From contig NZ_CP108086.1 in NCBI RefSeq assembly GCF_036186745.1, positions 310,001 to 374,000 on the forward strand: a stretch of 64,000 nucleotides of DNA, written 5' to 3'. Of the stretch, positions 33,802-42,845 are shown in pieces; positions within the stretch are counted from its first letter, which is position 1, and each line of letters opens with the position of its first letter. Source of the stretch: Microbispora hainanensis (GTDB lineage Bacteria; Actinomycetota; Actinomycetes; Streptosporangiales; Streptosporangiaceae). The position numbers were made by a program, and so were the translations under genes. A model generated the notes under the pieces. That model saw nothing but the letters and a program-made list of their open reading frames with translations. It did no database searches and was not told where the DNA came from.

Positions 33802-35628
33802 TTGCCCGAATGGCCCGGCGTCGGGCGAGCCGACGACCACCGACTGCTGGAGGCGCTGCGCCGCGGGGGCGGCGCGGACGCCCAGGCCACGGCCGCGCTG
33901 TACGACGCCTACGCCGACCGGCTGAGCGACTACGCGTACGAGCTGGTGCGCGACCTCGACACGGCCGAGCGCGCGGTGCACGACGCGCTCGTGGCGGCGT
34001 CCTGCTGCGCCGGCCGGTTGAAGGAGCCGGCCCGGCTGCGGGCGTGGCTGTACGCGCTGACCCGGTTCCACAGCGCCACCCGTTCTACCCGGAAGGGCGC
34101 GGCGCAGGTCACCGGGCCCGTCATGGAGATGACGGAGTCCGCGGACCCGCCGCTCGCCGCGCTGGTGCGGGAGGCGCTCGGGGAGATCGCCGACCATGAG
34201 CGCGAGGTGCTCCAGCTCGCCGTACGGCACGGCCTGACGGCGGCCGAGGTCGGGTCGGTTCTCGGGCTCTCCTCCCGGCAGGTGTCGGCGCGGCTCACCC
34301 GGGCCCGCGACCACCTGGAGAACGCCGCCGCGGCCCTCGTGCTGGCCAGGGTCGGCCGGGCGCACTGCCCGGAGCTGTCGGCCCTGGTCGACCACGGCGT
34401 GGGCGCCGCCTGGCAGGACGGCCCTCTCGCCGCTCCGCTGCGCAAGCGGCTGAGCAAGCACATCGCGGGCTGTGAGATCTGCCGCGAGGGCCGGGGCAGG
34501 CACGTGTCGGCCGGGCGGCTGCTCGACATGATCCCCGTCGCCTTCCCGCCGCTGTCGCTGCGCCGCCGGGTGATCGAATCGGCGCTCCACGCCGACCGGC
34601 GTGACGACGTCGCCACCGCCGCGTTCGACCAGCGCGGTTTCCCCGCGACCACCGGCAGGCGGGCGGAACACCGGCGCACAGAACCCGCGCACACAGCACA
34701 CTCCCGAACAGGGCACCCCCAAACAGAGCACCCCCAAACAGGGCACCCCCAAACAGGGCACCCCCAAACAGGGCACGCGCGAACAGAACCCGGGCGGAAC
34801 GAGCGCAGACGGGTCCGCTCCCGCCCGCTGCGGACCGCCCCCGTCATGTTCGCCGCCGTCTGCGTGTTCGGCGCGGCCGGCGGGCTCGCGCTGGTCTCCG
34901 GTCAGGCCCCGGCCGAGCGGCTCGAAGCGATACGCGTCTCCCCGACGGCGGCCCCGCAGGACCCGGGACAGCCCGAGGAGCCCGAAGCGTCCGAAGAGCC
35001 CGTGCTGGGCCGGGAGGGGAACGGCCCGCCGGAGGCGACGCCCGCCGCCCCCGGAGACGAGACACCCCCACCGAACGACTCCCCCCAATCGGCCGCGACC
35101 GCCCCACCCCACACCGCACCCTCGGGGCGGTCGCGGCCGTCTTCCCCCTCCACGCGGCGTACGCCCGAGCCGGCACTGACGGCGCTGTGCCCCGGAGACC
35201 TGGGCACGGCCACGGGCGCGTCGATCACGCTGGCCGCCCGCAACGCCGTGATCGAGTGGACGGCCGTCGCCTCGGGCGGGATCACGGTCTCACCCCGGCA
35301 CGGCAGGCTCCGCGCGGGCGCGAGCGGCCGGGTCACGCTCTCCGTCGTCGATCCGGGCGTCGCGGGCAAAGGGATCGTGACCTTCACGTCCTCGGCCGGC
35401 CGGCCCTCGTGCCGGATGACCTGGGACGGCCGGGAGGGGAACGGTGACACCGACCCGCTGCCCGACCGGAGCTCCGAGCCCACGACGGCCCCCACCCGCC
35501 CCACGCGTCCCCCCGGCGGCGGCTCCTCCTCCCAGCCACCGGATGAGCCGGGCGAGTCCGGCGGGTCCGGCGAGACGGGTGACGGCCCGTCCGCGGCCGG
35601 CGAGGCCGCCGCCACGCCCTCTACCTGA
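33802..35628 (+). CDS. ECF sigma factor fused to zinc-finger and membrane region
   Basis: A 608-residue protein that seems to combine a sigma factor and its anti-sigma module. Sigma region 2 (about 15-95, TAALYDAYADRLSDYAYELV) and region 4 (about 120-170, LTAAEVGSVLGLSSRQVSAR) are recognisable. A zf-HC2-like motif HIAGCEICREG lies near residue 220. A hydrophilic 15-bp-repeat-encoded linker (HPQTG repeats, 34696-34785) leads to one membrane helix near 347-367, then a Pro/Ser-rich outer part containing a small Ig/BACON-like beta domain (ASITLAARNAVIEWTAVASG). TTG start with GGGGAGGAA 6 nt upstream. This resembles ECF groups with long C-terminal extensions. Signal unknown. Confidence 0.85.
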   Translation: MPEWPGVGRADDHRLLEALRRGGGADAQATAALYDAYADRLSDYAYELVRDLDTAERAVHDALVAASCCAGRLKEPARLRAWLYALTRFHSATRSTRKGAAQVTGPVMEMTESADPPLAALVREALGEIADHEREVLQLAVRHGLTAAEVGSVLGLSSRQVSARLTRARDHLENAAAALVLARVGRAHCPELSALVDHGVGAAWQDGPLAAPLRKRLSKHIAGCEICREGRGRHVSAGRLLDMIPVAFPPLSLRRRVIESALHADRRDDVATAAFDQRGFPATTGRRAEHRRTEPAHTAHSRTGHPQTEHPQTGHPQTGHPQTGHARTEPGRNERRRVRSRPLRTAPVMFAAVCVFGAAGGLALVSGQAPAERLEAIRVSPTAAPQDPGQPEEPEASEEPVLGREGNGPPEATPAAPGDETPPPNDSPQSAATAPPHTAPSGRSRPSSPSTRRTPEPALTALCPGDLGTATGASITLAARNAVIEWTAVASGGITVSPRHGRLRAGASGRVTLSVVDPGVAGKGIVTFTSSAGRPSCRMTWDGREGNGDTDPLPDRSSEPTTAPTRPTRPPGGGSSSQPPDEPGESGGSGETGDGPSAAGEAAATPST

Positions 35629-35765
35629 CGCATCCGCCACACAATCACCATTTGTTACACCCTTGTTGGAACTTTGGCACTCGCCAGTAACAATCAGGAT
35701 TCGCGAGGTGTCAGCGGAAGTTTGAAAGGGGAAAAACGACGCGACCGAGGATTTGAGGGGGCATT

Positions 35766-36365
35766 GTGGCCCAAGCATGGCTGCCCGGCGCAAGCCGACT
35801 TCCCTCCCCCGGGGACTCCGGATCAATGCTCGGAGGAGCCCCGAGGACCGTCTGGTTCATCTGGCCCGCCGACCCCCAAGGGGTCTCCGCCAGGTCCGTC
35901 GCCCAGCGGCTGGTCCAGCTCCACCGGCCCTCCCACCTGGTGTGGAATCCGGTGACCGGAGAGATCGTCCAGTTGCTCCCGCCCACCAGGGCGGGCGGCG
36001 GGCTCGCCGCGGACCGCGGCAGGAACGGACGGATCTGCGTGCAGATCCAAGTCATCGGCTCGGCGAGGGAACCGTTCACCGACACCAAACTCGACGGCCT
36101 GGACGACATCCTGGCCTGGCTCGACTCGTGGGAGGTGCCGCGCCGATGGCCGGCCGGCCCTCCACTGCCCTATCCGCACTCCCTGACCGCCGAACGCAGC
36201 AAACGGCTGTGGGCACGGGGCGGCCACTTCGGCCACTCCCAGGTGCCCGGCACAAGGGAAGGCGACCCGGGATCGATCGACATCGCCCGCATCATCGGCG
36301 AGGAGGCGCCCAACCTGGAGGTCCCCGTGCCCCGAAGCGAGCTCAGGCTTCTGCAGGAGGTATGA
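35766..36365 (+). CDS. Endolysin-like N-acetylmuramoyl-L-alanine amidase-type protein
   Basis: A 199-residue protein resembling the amidase-like lysins of actinophages and their cellular homologues. The pattern is MAQAWLPGASRLPSPGDSGS at the start, SHLVWNPVTGEIVQLLPPTR, LDGLDDILAWLDSWEVPRRW in the middle, and GHFGHSQVPGTREGDPGSID near the end, where the last His and Asp would be metal or catalytic residues. No signal peptide, lysis cassette or phage gene is nearby. GTG start with GAGGGGG upstream. It overlaps the convergent MocR gene by 23 bp. Activity is inferred from similarity I recall, not shown. Confidence 0.7.
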   Translation: MAQAWLPGASRLPSPGDSGSMLGGAPRTVWFIWPADPQGVSARSVAQRLVQLHRPSHLVWNPVTGEIVQLLPPTRAGGGLAADRGRNGRICVQIQVIGSAREPFTDTKLDGLDDILAWLDSWEVPRRWPAGPPLPYPHSLTAERSKRLWARGGHFGHSQVPGTREGDPGSIDIARIIGEEAPNLEVPVPRSELRLLQEV

Positions 36366-37761
36366 GCTCCCTGATCACCATGCACCCGCGCCGTACGTCG
36401 GCCCGGGACGCCGAGCCGTAGCCCAGCACGAGGCCGTGCACCCGAGGCGGCCCGATGTGGTGGGGTTCGGCCGTGTCCAGGAGCACGCCGCGTTCCCCGG
36501 CCCGCCGCACCAGGCCGGGGACCACTTCGGCGGGCAGGGGGACCATGACGTGGAGCCCGGCCGTGTCGCCTCGCACGTACGGCCCGAGCACCTCGACGAT
36601 GGTCTCCCTCCTGCGGGCGTACTCCAGCCGCATCCTGCGCAGGTGCCGGTCGAGGTCACCGCGTTCCAGCAGGGTCGTCACGGCCCGCTGGACCGGCCCC
36701 GACGTGCGGTCGGCGAGCTGCGTCCTGCGCTCGGCCACGGCGTCGAGCAGGCCGGCGGGGGCGACCAGCCAGCCGAGCCCGACGTCGGGACCGAGCGACT
36801 TCGACAGCGTGCCGAGCAGCACCACCCGCCCGGGGTCGAGCCCGTAGAGCGCGGGCAGCGGCGCGACGTCGTAGCGGAACTCGGCGTCGTAGTCGTCCTC
36901 GACGACGATCGCGCCGGTCCTGCGCGCCCAGGCGAGCAGCTTCTCCCTGCGCGGGATCGGCAGCCTGCCGCCGAGTGGGAACTGGTGTGCGGGCGTCGTG
37001 TAGAGCACCCGCAGGTCGTCGGGGAGCGCCTCGACGATCACGCCCTGCTCGTCCACCGGGCAGGGCACGACCTCCGCGCCCCGGGAGGCGAAGATCCGCC
37101 GGGCGGCCCGCCAGCCGGGCTCCTCCACGCCCGCCCGGGTGCCCGGTCCGAGCAGCGTGGCCGCGATCAGGTCGAGCCCGTTGCCGGTGCCCCTGGTGAC
37201 CATGACGTTGCCCGCGCCCACCGGCACGGCCCTGGCCCTGCGCAGGTGGTCGGCCAGCAGCTCGCGCAGCTCCGGGTGGCCGTAGGGGTCGGGGAACGCG
37301 TTCAGCGCGAGCTCGCCGGCCGAACGCCAGGCCCGCCGCCAGGCCGCAGTGTCATAACCGAACACCCACGGCCGTCCCGCCCGCAGGTCCACCACCCCCG
37401 GGGGCGGCGGCTCGCGACGCTCGGCCCGGCGGGCCTCGGCCGGCTTCTCGGCGGACCTCTCGGCCGGCTTCTCGGCGGCCGGTTTCTCGGCAGGCTTCTC
37501 GTACGGCAGCGCCTCGTCGGCCACGTAGGTGCCCGAGCCGTGCCGCCCGTCCAGCCACCCCTCGGCGTACAACTGCTGGTAGGCGTCGGTCGCGACGGTC
37601 CTGCTGACCCGGAGCAGGGCGGCGAGGGCCCGCGTGGACGGCAGCCGCTCCCCCGCCCTGAGCCGGCCGGTGCGCATGGCCTCGCGTAACTGATCGGCCA
37701 CCTGGACGGCGAGCGGCACCGGGCACTCGCGGTCCACGGCCAGCGGCAGGTCTATGGTCAC
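36343..37761 (-). CDS. MocR/PdxR-type regulator
   Basis: A GntR-type winged helix fused to a PLP-binding aminotransferase-like domain, 472 residues; regulators of this kind control vitamin B6 or amine metabolism. The DNA-binding part (VPLAVQVADQLREAMRTGRL, LAALLRVSRTVATDAYQQL) is followed by an insert of EKPAE repeats, then the fold-type I domain with VEDDYDAEFRYD and the PLP-lysine motif GTLSKSLGP. I chose the GTG at 37759-37761 (VTIDLPLAVDRE); an in-frame GTG 54 bp upstream would include operator sequence. It is divergent from the FMN-binding protein gene with a shared palindromic site, fitting autoregulation and control of that gene. Confidence 0.9.
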   Translation of the reverse strand: MTIDLPLAVDRECPVPLAVQVADQLREAMRTGRLRAGERLPSTRALAALLRVSRTVATDAYQQLYAEGWLDGRHGSGTYVADEALPYEKPAEKPAAEKPAERSAEKPAEARRAERREPPPPGVVDLRAGRPWVFGYDTAAWRRAWRSAGELALNAFPDPYGHPELRELLADHLRRARAVPVGAGNVMVTRGTGNGLDLIAATLLGPGTRAGVEEPGWRAARRIFASRGAEVVPCPVDEQGVIVEALPDDLRVLYTTPAHQFPLGGRLPIPRREKLLAWARRTGAIVVEDDYDAEFRYDVAPLPALYGLDPGRVVLLGTLSKSLGPDVGLGWLVAPAGLLDAVAERRTQLADRTSGPVQRAVTTLLERGDLDRHLRRMRLEYARRRETIVEVLGPYVRGDTAGLHVMVPLPAEVVPGLVRRAGERGVLLDTAEPHHIGPPRVHGLVLGYGSASRADVRRGCMVIRELIPPAEA

Positions 37762-37790
37762 GCGCAAAGTGGTCTCCCCATATGGCCCGC

Positions 37791-37817
37791 AAGTGGACGT
37801 CCTCCACCGGTCCACTT
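37791..37817. promoter_or_regulatory. MocR operator candidate
   Basis: AAGTGGAC and GTCCACTT form a perfect 8-bp inverted repeat with an 11-bp spacer between the divergent MocR and FMN-binding protein genes. A further half-site-like AAAGTGG lies at about 37766-37772. Paired sites in the shared promoter are typical of MocR regulators. Confidence 0.6.
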
Positions 37818-37835
37818 CGGCCTAACTTAACGGAC

Positions 37836-38483
37836 ATGCTCTCCCCAACCTCCCGCACCACCCTTCGACGGGCGAAAGACCGCGCCCGCACCGACCGCGC
37901 CGACCTCTACGCGATCCTCGACGCCGGGCTCATCTGTCATCTCGGCGTGGTGGCCGACGGGTCGCCCATGGTGATCCCCACCGGATATGGACGGATCGGC
38001 GACACCCTCTATCTGCACGGCTCCACCGGCGCGACCTCGCTGCGCGCCGCGCTCGGCGGCCCGGTCTGCGTCACCGTGACCCACCTCGACGGGATCGTGC
38101 TGGCGCGCTCCGCCTTCCACCACTCCGTGAACTACCGGTCCGCCATGGTCTATGGCCTCGCCCGGGTGGTGGACGACCCCGAGGAACAGCTCACCGGTCT
38201 GCGGGCCATCACCGAGCAGCTCGCCCCCGGGCAGTGGGACGTCGTACGTCCGCCGGGCCGCAAGGAGACGGCCGCCACGGCCGTGGTCGCCCTGTCCTTG
38301 GAGGAGGCGTCGGTGAAGGTCCGGCAGGGACCGCCGAAAGACGACGAGGAGGACTACGACCTGCCCGTCTGGGCGGGTGTGCTGCCCCTCACCGTGGCGT
38401 GGGGCGCACCCGAGCCCGACCCGCGCCTCACACCCGGCATCCCGGTTCCCCCGCACATCGGGAACCGGCAGCCGCGGCTGTAA
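37836..38483 (+). CDS. Pyridoxamine 5'-phosphate oxidase-family FMN-binding protein
   Basis: A 215-residue split-barrel flavin-binding protein. Family features are LYAILDAGLICHLGVVADGS, VIPTGYGRIGDTLYLHGSTG, and FHHSVNYRSAMVYGLAR. It resembles the NimA/FMN-binding branch rather than true PdxH. The reaction is unknown; control by an adjacent PLP-dependent MocR regulator suggests a link to vitamin B6 or amine oxidation. I chose the ATG at 37836 (MLSPTSRTTLRRAKDR). An upstream in-frame ATG at 37782 would put coding sequence inside the operator. Confidence 0.87.
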   Translation: MLSPTSRTTLRRAKDRARTDRADLYAILDAGLICHLGVVADGSPMVIPTGYGRIGDTLYLHGSTGATSLRAALGGPVCVTVTHLDGIVLARSAFHHSVNYRSAMVYGLARVVDDPEEQLTGLRAITEQLAPGQWDVVRPPGRKETAATAVVALSLEEASVKVRQGPPKDDEEDYDLPVWAGVLPLTVAWGAPEPDPRLTPGIPVPPHIGNRQPRL

Positions 38484-38543
38484 GCGGTTTGCAAGCGGTT
38501 TCGCCGAAACTGCGACCGACCTTTCATCGACCAGGGAGGCCGC

Positions 38544-41024
38544 ATGAGTTCCGCCGAGCACTGGAATGTGCCCGGTTACACGGTCACGCGTGAACTGGGC
38601 GCCGGAGGCGGGGGCCGCGTCGTCCTCGCCGTCCACGAGCGCTCCGGCGCTCCGGTCGCGATCAAGTATCTGTCGGAGGACCTGCGCCGGGACGAGGCGT
38701 TCGTCGCCCGTTTCCGGGAGGAGGCCCGCCTGCTCGTCGAGCTGAGCGACCCCCACGTGGTGCGGCTCTACGAATACCTGGAGACCGAGCAGGGCGCCGC
38801 GATCGTCATGGAACTGGTCGACGGCCCCACCCTGCGGGCGCTGCTGCGCAGGCAGGGCCCGACGGGCGCCGAGGCCGCGCTCGCCGTCCTCAAGGGCTCG
38901 CTGCTCGGCCTGGCCGCGGCGCACGCGACCGGCGTCGTCCACCGTGACTACAAGCCCGAGAACGTGCTGGTCACCACCGACGGGGCGAGCAAGCTCGCCG
39001 ACTTCGGCATCGCCGTACGGGCCGGAGGAGCCCCCGGTTCCCCGGCCGGCACCCCGCCGTACATGGCCCCCGAGCAGTGGACGGGCGCGGCCGCCTCGCC
39101 GGCGTCCGACGTGTACGCCGCGACCGCGGTCTTCTTCGAGTGCCTGACCGGGCGCCGGCCGTACCGGGCGACCGAGCACTCCGTCCTCCGGCACATGCAC
39201 CAGACGGCGCCCGTGCCGGTCGAGGAGGTCCCCGAGCCGCTGCGGCCCCTGGTCGCGCGCGGCATGGCGAAGGATCCCGCGCTGCGGCCGGCGAGCGCCG
39301 CCGCGTTCGTCTACGAGCTGGAGCGGACCGCCGTGGCGGCGTACGGGCAGGACTGGGAGGAGCGGGGCCGTCGCAGGCTGGCCGCGCTCGCCGCCGCCCT
39401 CGCCGCGACGTTCCCGCTGAACCCGACGCGCCCCTCCGAGACCGGCTCCTCGCTGTTCACCACGACGCTGCGGTCACTGCGGGCGCTGCGGAGCAAGGGC
39501 GTCCTGCTCACCGCCGGGGCCGCGCTGGTGGTGGTCGCGGGCGGCGGCATCGGGGCGTACGCCCTCGGCTCGGCCGGGACGCGCACCGCCGCGACGTCGC
39601 CGGCCACCCGGATCACAGACCCGGGGAGCACGGACGCGGGGAACACGGTGCCCGTCACGGCGTCCGCGTCGCCGGTCGTCCCCGAGGAGACCTCAAGCGC
39701 GACCCCGAGCCCGACCCCGAGCCCGACACCGAGCCCGACACCGAGCGAGACACCTGACGAGACGCCCACGGGGACGCCGGACGAGACGCCCGAGGCGACA
39801 TCGGAGGCGACGCCCGAAGCGACGCCGTCGGAGACACCCGTGGTGACCTATCCGGAATCTCCCATGCCGTCCCCCATGCCGTCTCCCGTGTCTTCCCCCA
39901 AGCCGTCGCCCTCGGTGAAGCCATCGCCCTCGGCGTCCCCCACGCCCTCGCCCTCGCCATCCCCCTCGCCCTCGCCCTCGCCATCCCCCTCGCCCTCGGC
40001 CTCCCCCTCGCCCTCGCCCTCGCCCTCGCCCTCGCCCTCGCCCTCGCCCTCGCCCTCGCTCACGACGGTCGCCGAGCTGGACGTCGGCGGGCTGTCGTAC
40101 CGGACAGGAAGGGGTGCGCACGGCGCGACCGGCACCGGCACCGGCACCGGCACGGTCACCGTCAGGACGAGCGGGCCGGGCAAGGTGACCCTGACCGTGC
40201 GCTTCACCGCGAACGGCACGGTGACCGCCACCCGCACGCTCACCCTCAGCGGCGCGACGACCTACACGCGCACCGTCTCCGGCGGTCTCGGCCGCGTCTG
40301 CTCGGGCACCTGGGGCATGAGCGTGACCACCAGCCCCGCCTGGCCCGGCGGCACCCGGACCGCCATGGCCAAGGTGCCGGCGTGCCCGACCTCCGTCACC
40401 TCGGTGAAGGTCGGCGCACCGGTCGTGTCCTCTGCCGCGTCCTTTGCCCGGGCTGCGGGGGCCGCGACGGCGACCGTGACGGCCACCGTCACGGTGACCA
40501 CCGACGGCACCGGCCCGGTCGACCTCACCGGGCGGTTCTCCGCGCCCTCCGCGGGCGGCGGCACGAAGACGGTCCGCCTGTCCGGAGCGACGACCTACAC
40601 GCGGACGCTGTCGCACACCTTCTCCCGCCGCCCCTGCGGCGAGAAGGTCACGTTCGAGGCATCGACCGACCCCGCGGCCCCGGGCGGCACGGCGACGAGT
40701 GCGGCCACGGTGACCTGCCCCGCCTCCGTCGGCCAGGTGCGTGTGCAGAGCCTGACCATCAGCGGGACGACGGCCACGGCCACCATCGCCGTCACCGCGG
40801 GAAACACCTCCGCGGTGCGGCTGAACCTCGCCTGGGCGTCCGGCGGCTCCACGGTGTCCACCCGGACCCTCAGCCTGTCGGGAAAGACCGCCTACACCGT
40901 CACGGCCACGTACACCTACTCCACCTGGCCCTGCGGCTCCTACGGCGTGACCGCGTCCACCTCGCCGGCCGCGGCGGGCGGCGCCTCCACGGTCACCCGG
41001 CAAACGGATTCGTGCATCAAATAG
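38544..41024 (+). CDS. Transmembrane Ser/Thr protein kinase with three outer repeats
   Basis: An 826-residue receptor-like Hanks kinase. The kinase domain (about 10-270) has the ATP lysine in VAIKYLSEDL, catalytic loop HRDYKPENVL near residue 133 and LADFGIAV near 152. A membrane helix is at about 320-343 (LLTAGAALVVVAGGGIGAYA), then a very long Thr/Pro/Ser/Glu linker and (SP)n tract to about 510. The outer region has three related beta domains of about 100 residues, each with LSGATTYTRT- or LSGKTAYTVT-like, PCG/CSG and TSPAxxGG segments and two Cys. ATG with GGGAGG upstream. It probably senses the envelope or a surface ligand; substrates unknown. First of four consecutive signalling genes. 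Confidence 0.92.
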   Translation: MSSAEHWNVPGYTVTRELGAGGGGRVVLAVHERSGAPVAIKYLSEDLRRDEAFVARFREEARLLVELSDPHVVRLYEYLETEQGAAIVMELVDGPTLRALLRRQGPTGAEAALAVLKGSLLGLAAAHATGVVHRDYKPENVLVTTDGASKLADFGIAVRAGGAPGSPAGTPPYMAPEQWTGAAASPASDVYAATAVFFECLTGRRPYRATEHSVLRHMHQTAPVPVEEVPEPLRPLVARGMAKDPALRPASAAAFVYELERTAVAAYGQDWEERGRRRLAALAAALAATFPLNPTRPSETGSSLFTTTLRSLRALRSKGVLLTAGAALVVVAGGGIGAYALGSAGTRTAATSPATRITDPGSTDAGNTVPVTASASPVVPEETSSATPSPTPSPTPSPTPSETPDETPTGTPDETPEATSEATPEATPSETPVVTYPESPMPSPMPSPVSSPKPSPSVKPSPSASPTPSPSPSPSPSPSPSPSPSASPSPSPSPSPSPSPSPSPSLTTVAELDVGGLSYRTGRGAHGATGTGTGTGTVTVRTSGPGKVTLTVRFTANGTVTATRTLTLSGATTYTRTVSGGLGRVCSGTWGMSVTTSPAWPGGTRTAMAKVPACPTSVTSVKVGAPVVSSAASFARAAGAATATVTATVTVTTDGTGPVDLTGRFSAPSAGGGTKTVRLSGATTYTRTLSHTFSRRPCGEKVTFEASTDPAAPGGTATSAATVTCPASVGQVRVQSLTISGTTATATIAVTAGNTSAVRLNLAWASGGSTVSTRTLSLSGKTAYTVTATYTYSTWPCGSYGVTASTSPAAAGGASTVTRQTDSCIK

Positions 41025-41159
41025 CACCGGACGCGACCAGACGATTACTGACAACCCGGTCTGACTAAATCGTGACTTCTCGGCGCATCACCCGGCGTGT
41101 CACTAAGCTACGGTCTCGTCATTCGGCGGGGGCCCCAGGCGATGAGGAGACAGACCGTT

Positions 41160-42845
41160 ATGCACGGCCAGACGGGCGCCTGGCGCGTCCCCGGCTATAC
41201 GGAGATTCGTGAACTCGGGACCGGGGGCGCCGGGCGAGTGGTGCTCGCACGGCACGACGGCGACGACACCCCGGTGGCGATCAAGTACCTGTCCGACGAG
41301 ATGATGGCGGACCTCCACTTCGTCGCCCGGTTCCGGCACGAGGCCCGCCTGCTCGCCTCCATGGACCCGAGCCCCCACGCGGCGCGCTTCTACGAGTACC
41401 TCGAGACCGCGCGCGGCGCCGCCATCGTCATGGAGCTGATCGACGGCGTCTCGCTGCGCGCGATGCTCCGCTCGGAGGGCCCGACCGGTCCCGAGGCCGC
41501 GCTCACCGTGCTCAAGGGCTCGCTGCTCGGCCTGGCCGCGGCGCACTCCATCGGCGTGGTCCACCGCGACTACAAGCCCGAGAACGTCATGATCGAGGCC
41601 GACGGCACGAGCAAGCTCGTCGACTTCGGCATCGCGGCGCAGGCCGGCGAGGGGGTCAGGGCGGCCGGGACGCCGCCGTACATGGCACCGGAGCAGTGGC
41701 AGGGCGGCAAGGCCGGGCCGGCGAGCGACGTCTACGCCGCCACGGTCGTGTTCTTCGAGTGCCTCACCGGCGGACGGCCGTTCCGGGCGCAGAACATGGC
41801 CGCGCTGGCCCGCCAGCACCAGGCGACCCCTCCTCCGGTCGACGAGGTGCCGCCCCCGCTGCGCGACCTCGTGCAGCGCGGCATGGCCAAGCGGCCCGAG
41901 GACCGGTTCGCGTCGGCCGAGGAGTTCCTGCAGGCGCTCGAAACGGTCGCCTCCGACGTGTACGGCCCGGCCTGGGAGGACCGCGGACGGCGCCGCCTCG
42001 CGGCGCTCGCCGGGCTGCTCGTGCCGTTCTTCCCGCTGAAGGAGAACGCCCCCGAGGCCGGCACCGCGCTGGCCGAGACGAGCCTCGGCGGGCTGCTGAG
42101 CCGGACCCGCATGAAGATCGGCCTGACCCTGGCAGGCATGGTCGTGATCGCGGCCGGCACGGTGGCGCTGGTGCAGACCATGAACGGCGACGCCACCCTG
42201 CAGGCCGGGTCGTCGATCGAGACGTCGAGCACGCCCGCGATCGATCCCTCGTCCATCGAGGTGGAGGACGAGTCCAGCGTCGGCTCCGGTGACGACTCGG
42301 GCGACGAGTCCGGCGGCGAGCCGACCCAGGATCCCGAGGACGCCACCCCCACACCCGCGATCACCAGCCCCGAGCCGAACACCCTGCCGACGGCGCCGAC
42401 CACGCGGCCCAGCACGACCACCCGGCCGACCCCCAGGCCCAGCCTCTCGAAGACCGCGAGGCCGAGGCCCACGCCGACGCTCAGGCGCACGCCGAAGCCG
42501 AGGCCGTCGCCCGCGCCCGTGCCCTCGGACGGCTCGGTCACGGTGGACCCGGGCGGCAACACGCCGGCGAACCCGCGGCCCAGCACCACCACCCGGCCGC
42601 CCACGACACGGCCCACCCAGCCCTCGACCCAGCCCACCCGGCCGACGACCCAGCCCACTCAGCCCTCGACCCAGCCGACGACGCCCGGCACCCCCAGCGA
42701 TCCGCCGCCCGTGCTGACGTTCTCGCCCACTCCATCTTCGGAGACTCCGGCGGTCGGACTTGCCGCCGCCCTGGTGACGACCGGCCTCGTTCCCGCCACA
42801 CTGGCCATGGGGCGCATGCGCGGACGGCACCGAAGGCGGCGGTAG
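41160..42845 (+). CDS. Second transmembrane Ser/Thr protein kinase
   Basis: A 561-residue Hanks-type kinase closely similar to the preceding one in its kinase domain, so the two probably arose by duplication. VAIKYLSDEMM, VVHRDYKPENVMI (His near residue 135) and LVDFGIAAQAG are intact. A membrane helix follows at about 319-338 (GLTLAGMVVIAAGTVALVQ). The outer part is Thr/Pro-rich without the beta repeats of its neighbour, and a second hydrophobic stretch near the C-terminus (VGLAAALVTTGLVPATLAMG) precedes a basic RGRHRRRR end, resembling a cell-wall or membrane anchor. I chose the ATG at 41160, with GAGGAG 10 nt upstream. The stop TAG directly abuts the next start codon. Confidence 0.9.
   Translation: MHGQTGAWRVPGYTEIRELGTGGAGRVVLARHDGDDTPVAIKYLSDEMMADLHFVARFRHEARLLASMDPSPHAARFYEYLETARGAAIVMELIDGVSLRAMLRSEGPTGPEAALTVLKGSLLGLAAAHSIGVVHRDYKPENVMIEADGTSKLVDFGIAAQAGEGVRAAGTPPYMAPEQWQGGKAGPASDVYAATVVFFECLTGGRPFRAQNMAALARQHQATPPPVDEVPPPLRDLVQRGMAKRPEDRFASAEEFLQALETVASDVYGPAWEDRGRRRLAALAGLLVPFFPLKENAPEAGTALAETSLGGLLSRTRMKIGLTLAGMVVIAAGTVALVQTMNGDATLQAGSSIETSSTPAIDPSSIEVEDESSVGSGDDSGDESGGEPTQDPEDATPTPAITSPEPNTLPTAPTTRPSTTTRPTPRPSLSKTARPRPTPTLRRTPKPRPSPAPVPSDGSVTVDPGGNTPANPRPSTTTRPPTTRPTQPSTQPTRPTTQPTQPSTQPTTPGTPSDPPPVLTFSPTPSSETPAVGLAAALVTTGLVPATLAMGRMRGRHRRRR

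Noticed and set aside
35766..36365. Prophage
   Set aside because: A single lysin-like gene without integrase, structural genes or attachment repeats does not support a prophage.
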